Assembly (NCBI GenBank): GCA_018268735.1
Contig: JAFDWA010000059.1
Span: forward strand, 1 to 8,040
DNA: 8,040 nucleotides
Origin: Actinomycetota bacterium
GTDB taxonomy: Bacteria > Actinomycetota > Acidimicrobiia > Acidimicrobiales > Microtrichaceae
Direction: 5' to 3'
Shown here: piece after piece, positions 5,277-8,040 of the stretch
How the letters are laid out: each line of letters begins with the position of its first letter
Numbering within the stretch: position 1 is the first letter of the stretch
Notes under the pieces: model-generated
Told to the model about the DNA's origin: nothing
Database searches by the model: none
What the model saw: the letters and a program-made list of their open reading frames with translations, nothing else
Translations under genes and position numbers: made by a program

Positions 5277-6161
5277 ATGACGGACTTCCTCCAGGTGCTC
5301 TTCGTCGGGATCGGCGACGGTGCGATCTACGCGATGCTCGGACTCGGCCTCGTCGTGATCTACCGCTCCACCGGGCTGTTGAACTTCGCCCAGGGCGAGA
5401 TGGCGATGTTCTCGACCTTCGTCGTGTGGACGGTGTGGGACCTCGGCGTGCCCCTGCCGCTCGCGGTGCTGGCGGGGATGGCCGGCGGCTTCGCGATCGG
5501 CGCGCTGGTCCACCAGGTGGCGGTTGCGCCGGTGGGGGACCCTCACGAACGTCCGCTCGCCGTGGTGATGGTGACGATCGGCCTGTTCGTCGGCTTGAAC
5601 GGGCTGGCGCAGCTGATCTGGGGGACGCTCGACCGGGAGCTCCCCCCGTTGTTCGGCACGGGCCAGGTGACGATCGCCGGCGTCGCGATCGGGTGGCAGA
5701 AGATCGGCGCAGTGATCGTCCTCGCAGTGCTCGCCCTGGGGTTCTGGCTGCTGTTCCAGCGCACCGGGCTCGGCCTCGCGATGAGGGCGGTCGCATCGAA
5801 CTCGGAGTCGGCGTCGCTGGTGGGTGTGCCGGTGCCGAGGCTGCTCATGCTCGGCTGGGGGCTGGCTGCTGCGGTCGGAACCGTCGCCGGCGTGTTCACC
5901 GCACCAGGGCGCGGCCTCGGTTCCAACCTGATGCAGCTCACGTTGATCTTCGGCTTCGCTGCCATCACGCTGGGTGGCTTCGACAGCCTGCTGGGTGCGG
6001 TCATCGGTGGCTTCGTCGTGGGGATCGCGTCGTCGGTGGTGCCGCAGTACGTGCCGGGCTTCGAGAAGATCCCGCTCGCTCCGGCCTTCATCCTGATCCT
6101 GGCGGTGCTGCTGTTCCGTCCGCAGGGCCTGTTCGGCCGTCAACAGGTGCGCAGGGTATGA
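5277..6161 (+). CDS. livH: HAAT-type amino-acid ABC transporter permease LivH
   Basis: Integral membrane subunit that forms half of the channel with LivM. The 294 residues include about eight hydrophobic segments, for example 14-29, 42-55, 60-83, 95-115, 145-160, 189-208, 221-234 and 267-281. Family landmarks are STGLLNFAQGEMAM (31-44), the cytoplasmic loop AMRAVASNSESASLVGV (168-184) that contacts the ATPases, GGFDSLLGAVIGGFVVG (233-249) and the terminal RPQGLFG (281-287). ATG 5277 begins 1 base after the livF stop and has GGGGA (5266-5270) 6 bases upstream, so the start is secure. The stop overlaps livM by ATGA. Confidence 0.95.
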   Translation: MTDFLQVLFVGIGDGAIYAMLGLGLVVIYRSTGLLNFAQGEMAMFSTFVVWTVWDLGVPLPLAVLAGMAGGFAIGALVHQVAVAPVGDPHERPLAVVMVTIGLFVGLNGLAQLIWGTLDRELPPLFGTGQVTIAGVAIGWQKIGAVIVLAVLALGFWLLFQRTGLGLAMRAVASNSESASLVGVPVPRLLMLGWGLAAAVGTVAGVFTAPGRGLGSNLMQLTLIFGFAAITLGGFDSLLGAVIGGFVVGIASSVVPQYVPGFEKIPLAPAFILILAVLLFRPQGLFGRQQVRRV

Positions 6162-7306
6162 GCGAGCTGACCGCCGCGACGTCGGAACCGCATCCAGATC
6201 CCCGGCCGCGCAGCCGTCGCCTCCCGATCGGCCGGATCGTCGCGGCGTCCATCGTCGGCGTCGTGCTGGTGGGGCTGCCGCTCGAGTCGCCGCCGTTCCG
6301 CAACGAGCAGTTCGTCGGATGGATGGCGATCGCGATCGCAGCGAGCGGCCTCAACCTGCTGACCGGCTACAACGGCCAGATCTCCGTCGGTCACGGTGCG
6401 CTCTACGGGATCGGGGCCTACAGCGTCGCGCTGCTCATCACCGACGTCGGGGTGCCGGTGTGGATCGCCGTCGCGCTCGCCGGGGTCATCTGCTTCGTGG
6501 TCGGCGTCGCGATCGGGTTGCCGGCGCTGCGGATCAAGGGTCTGTACCTGGCGCTCGTGACGCTGGCGGTCGCGACCTTGTTCCCGTTGCTCGTCGAGCA
6601 GTTCTCGTCGGTGACCGGCGGCGGATCCGGGCTCTCGATCACCTCTCCGCAGGAGACGGCCCGAGGTGTCGTCGACCGGCCGATCCAGCTCACCTCGCCG
6701 TTCGGTGCGCTCGCCCCGGACCAGTGGAAGTACTACGTCTTCCTCGCTCTGACCGTCGTCGTGTTCGTCGTGACGCGCAACATCGTGCGCTCTCGCACCG
6801 GACGTTCGCTGGTCGCAGTGCGCGACAACGAGACCGCCGCGGAGGTGTCGGGCATCCACGTCGCGCGCGTGAAGATCCTCACGTTCGGGGTGAGCGCTGC
6901 GATGGCCGGCGTCGGGGGTGCGGTCTTCGCCCTGAACAACGTGCGGGTGAACCCGTCGAGCTTCACGATCGCGGTGTCGATCTACTTCCTGATCGCCGTG
7001 GTCGTCGGCGGCGCCGCGAGCGTCATCGGTCCTGCGATCGGCGCGGTGGCCTACGGGGTGTTCGTCGACGTCGTGTCGCCTGAGCTGCCCGAGCGCCTCC
7101 AGCCCGCGACGCCGGTCATCCTCGGCGGGTTGCTGATCGTGTTGATGCTCGTCGCCCCCGGCGGGATCGTCGGTTGGTGGCGGATGCTCGTGGCGAAGCG
7201 GGCGGCACGTCGCGGTGCCGGTGCGGCAGCGGACGGTGCCGGTCCAGCTAGCGTGACCCGCAAGCCGTCCAGCCGGTCGACGGACGCGCGATCTCCCGAA
7301 GCGTGA
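6158..7306 (+). CDS. livM: HAAT-type amino-acid ABC transporter permease LivM
   Basis: Second channel subunit, partner of LivH. The 382-residue protein begins with a hydrophilic Pro/Arg-rich cytoplasmic segment (1-26), then a first hydrophobic helix (27-41). The LivM core follows: LNLLTGYNGQISVGHGALYG (65-84), LRIKGLYLALVTLA (124-137), TGGGSGL (153-159), the ATPase-contacting loop AVRDNETAAEVSGIHVARVK (220-239), and LVAPGGIVG (331-339). The last 38 residues (about 345-382) are rich in Arg, Ala, Gly and Ser and look disordered; this tail is unlike the compact end of E. coli LivM. The ATG overlaps the livH stop by ATGA and has only a poorly spaced AGGG, so coupling with livH is likely. The gene ends just before a GC-rich hairpin that separates it from the binding-protein gene. 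Confidence 0.95.
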   Translation: MSELTAATSEPHPDPRPRSRRLPIGRIVAASIVGVVLVGLPLESPPFRNEQFVGWMAIAIAASGLNLLTGYNGQISVGHGALYGIGAYSVALLITDVGVPVWIAVALAGVICFVVGVAIGLPALRIKGLYLALVTLAVATLFPLLVEQFSSVTGGGSGLSITSPQETARGVVDRPIQLTSPFGALAPDQWKYYVFLALTVVVFVVTRNIVRSRTGRSLVAVRDNETAAEVSGIHVARVKILTFGVSAAMAGVGGAVFALNNVRVNPSSFTIAVSIYFLIAVVVGGAASVIGPAIGAVAYGVFVDVVSPELPERLQPATPVILGGLLIVLMLVAPGGIVGWWRMLVAKRAARRGAGAAADGAGPASVTRKPSSRSTDARSPEA

Positions 7307-7307
7307 T

Positions 7308-7325
7308 CCGGGCCCGAGGCCCCGG
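7308..7325 (+). promoter_or_regulatory. GC-rich hairpin between livM and livK
   Basis: The sequence ccgggcccgaggccccgg starts 2 bases after the livM stop. It can fold into a 7-bp G+C stem (with one bulged C) and a CGA loop. No T-run follows, so it is not a standard intrinsic terminator. In binding-protein transporter operons such hairpins often protect or process mRNA to set the ratio of binding protein to permease. That role is inferred here. Confidence 0.4.
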
Positions 7326-7347
7326 TCCGGAGACCTGAGCTCTGACA

Positions 7348-7357
7348 GTGGATCCAC
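7348..7357. promoter_or_regulatory. 10-bp perfect palindrome in the livK leader
   Basis: GTGGATCCAC is a perfect palindrome 7 bases upstream of the AGGAGG ribosome binding site of livK (7365-7370). A CTGACA that resembles a -35 box abuts it (7342-7347), but no -10 fits at 16-18 bases because the ribosome site lies there. It could be a small operator or chance. Confidence 0.22.
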
Positions 7358-7374
7358 AACCAGCAGGAGGAACC

Positions 7375-8040
7375 ATGCACGGGAACGGACGACGTCGCTC
7401 AGGGTGGGCGTGGGCGGCAGCGATGGTTGCGGTCGCGACGATCGGGGCGACTGCCTGCGGTGGTCGCGACGACAACGCCGGCTCGACCACGACTGTCGGC
7501 AGCGACAAGGGGACCGAGAGCGCTGCGTTCATCGACCCGAAGGTCGACTGCACCGACTACCAGGGCACCCAGGGCATCAACGGCGACACGATCAAGATCG
7601 GCACGGTCCGTCCGGCATCGGGTCCGTACGCGATCTACGACCAGGTGACCGCGGGTCTCGACGCGTATGTGAAGTCGGTGAACTCGGCCGGCGGCGTGAA
7701 GGCCGGTGACGGCAAGCAGTACAAGCTCGAGCTGATCAAGGAGGACGACGGCTACGACCCCGCTCGGACCCCGGCGCTCGTCAAGAAGCTGGTCGAGCAG
7801 GATCAGGTGTTCGCTCTCGTCGGTGACATCGGAACCGAGACCAACCTCGCGGTGCGCGACTACCTCACCCAGAAGTGCGTGCCGAACATCTCGCTCGCGA
7901 CCGGGTCGCCGCAGTGGGGCAACAACAAGCAGTACCCGTGGTACATCGCCGGTCTGCCGTCGTACGCGACCGAGGCGCACGCCTGGATCGACTACCTGAA
8001 GAAGGCGAACCCCAAGGCGAAGATCGCGCTGCTCTACCAG
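7375..8040 (+). CDS. HAAT-type substrate-binding lipoprotein LivK-like (partial, N-terminal 222 residues)
   Basis: Extracytoplasmic solute-binding protein that feeds the LivHMGF transporter; the right edge cuts it off (relatives are about 400 residues). The signal peptide has a basic n-region (GRRRSG, 5-10), a hydrophobic core (11-26) and a lipobox-like ATAC with Cys28, so the mature protein should be lipid-anchored. A Thr/Ser/Asp-rich linker (30-57) leads into a Peripla_BP_6-type fold. Landmarks are INGDTIKIGTVRPASGPYA (68-86), AGLDAYVKSVNSAGGV (93-108), EDDGYDPARTPALVKKLVEQ (123-142), FALVGDIGT (146-154) and CVPNISLATGSPQWG (168-182). Cys59 and Cys168 could form a disulfide. The ATG has a strong AGGAGG (7365-7370) 4 bases upstream, much stronger than those of the permease genes. 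That fits the need for excess binding protein. Substrate is unknown: amino acids, amides, urea and aromatic acids are all used by this family. Confidence 0.93.
   Translation, partial: MHGNGRRRSGWAWAAAMVAVATIGATACGGRDDNAGSTTTVGSDKGTESAAFIDPKVDCTDYQGTQGINGDTIKIGTVRPASGPYAIYDQVTAGLDAYVKSVNSAGGVKAGDGKQYKLELIKEDDGYDPARTPALVKKLVEQDQVFALVGDIGTETNLAVRDYLTQKCVPNISLATGSPQWGNNKQYPWYIAGLPSYATEAHAWIDYLKKANPKAKIALLYQ

Noticed and set aside
5106..6143. Minus-strand open frames of up to 345 codons across livH, and similar ones across livM
   Set aside because: They have Arg/His/Asp-rich, domain-free products and are antisense to well-supported permease genes.
1..8040. Mobile element, CRISPR array, tRNA/rRNA or defence island
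   Set aside because: No transposase, integrase, terminal inverted repeats, regularly spaced repeats, cloverleaf sequence or known defence domain was found; the genes are chromosomal housekeeping and transport types.

Overview
The window comes from a high-GC bacterium with many GTG starts and actinobacterial gene families. The WVHPSELG motif near the start of one membrane-anchored protein and the style of the MoaE and MreB proteins suggest the class Acidimicrobiia. This placement is inferred from protein character only; there is no rRNA or other phylogenetic marker here. No mobile element, CRISPR array, tRNA, rRNA or defence system is visible.

Region 1 (1-1784, minus strand) holds two genes read leftward. 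The first is a membrane-anchored trypsin-fold protein (1784-876) in which all three catalytic-triad positions appear to be lost. The second is the N-terminal part of a DUF2342/Zincin_2-type protein (778 to beyond the left edge). Its HExxH-like segment also looks degenerate. About 97 bases with two dyad symmetries separate the two genes.

Region 2 (1785-1866) is an 82-base divergent intergenic region. On each strand a TANNNT -10-like hexamer lies 6-8 bases before the start codon, which suggests leaderless transcripts in both directions.

Region 3 (1867-3658, plus strand) is a tight cluster. MoaE, the large subunit of molybdopterin synthase, overlaps by GTGA a 70-residue single-pass membrane protein. 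That protein is followed 2 bases later by an MreB actin homologue. The MreB reading frame has no ATG, GTG or TTG at the right place. The evidence points to a CTG start at 2654 behind a GGAGG ribosome binding site inside the preceding gene. No mreC, mreD, rodA or pbp2 is in the window.

Region 4 (3659-8040, plus strand) begins with a 148-base gap, then a branched-chain/hydrophobic amino-acid-type (HAAT) ABC transporter in the order livG, livF, livH, livM, livK. The first four genes overlap by ATGA or are 1 base apart. The binding-protein gene comes last, after a 68-base gap with a GC-rich hairpin and a strong AGGAGG site, and runs off the right edge. The lipoprotein would capture the solute outside the cell, LivH/LivM would form the channel, and LivG/LivF would drive uptake with ATP. 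The substrate cannot be told from sequence alone.

Most of the window is ordinary chromosomal content. The points most worth a second look are the CTG start of mreB, the two adjacent protease-fold proteins with damaged active sites, and the divergent leaderless promoter pair.
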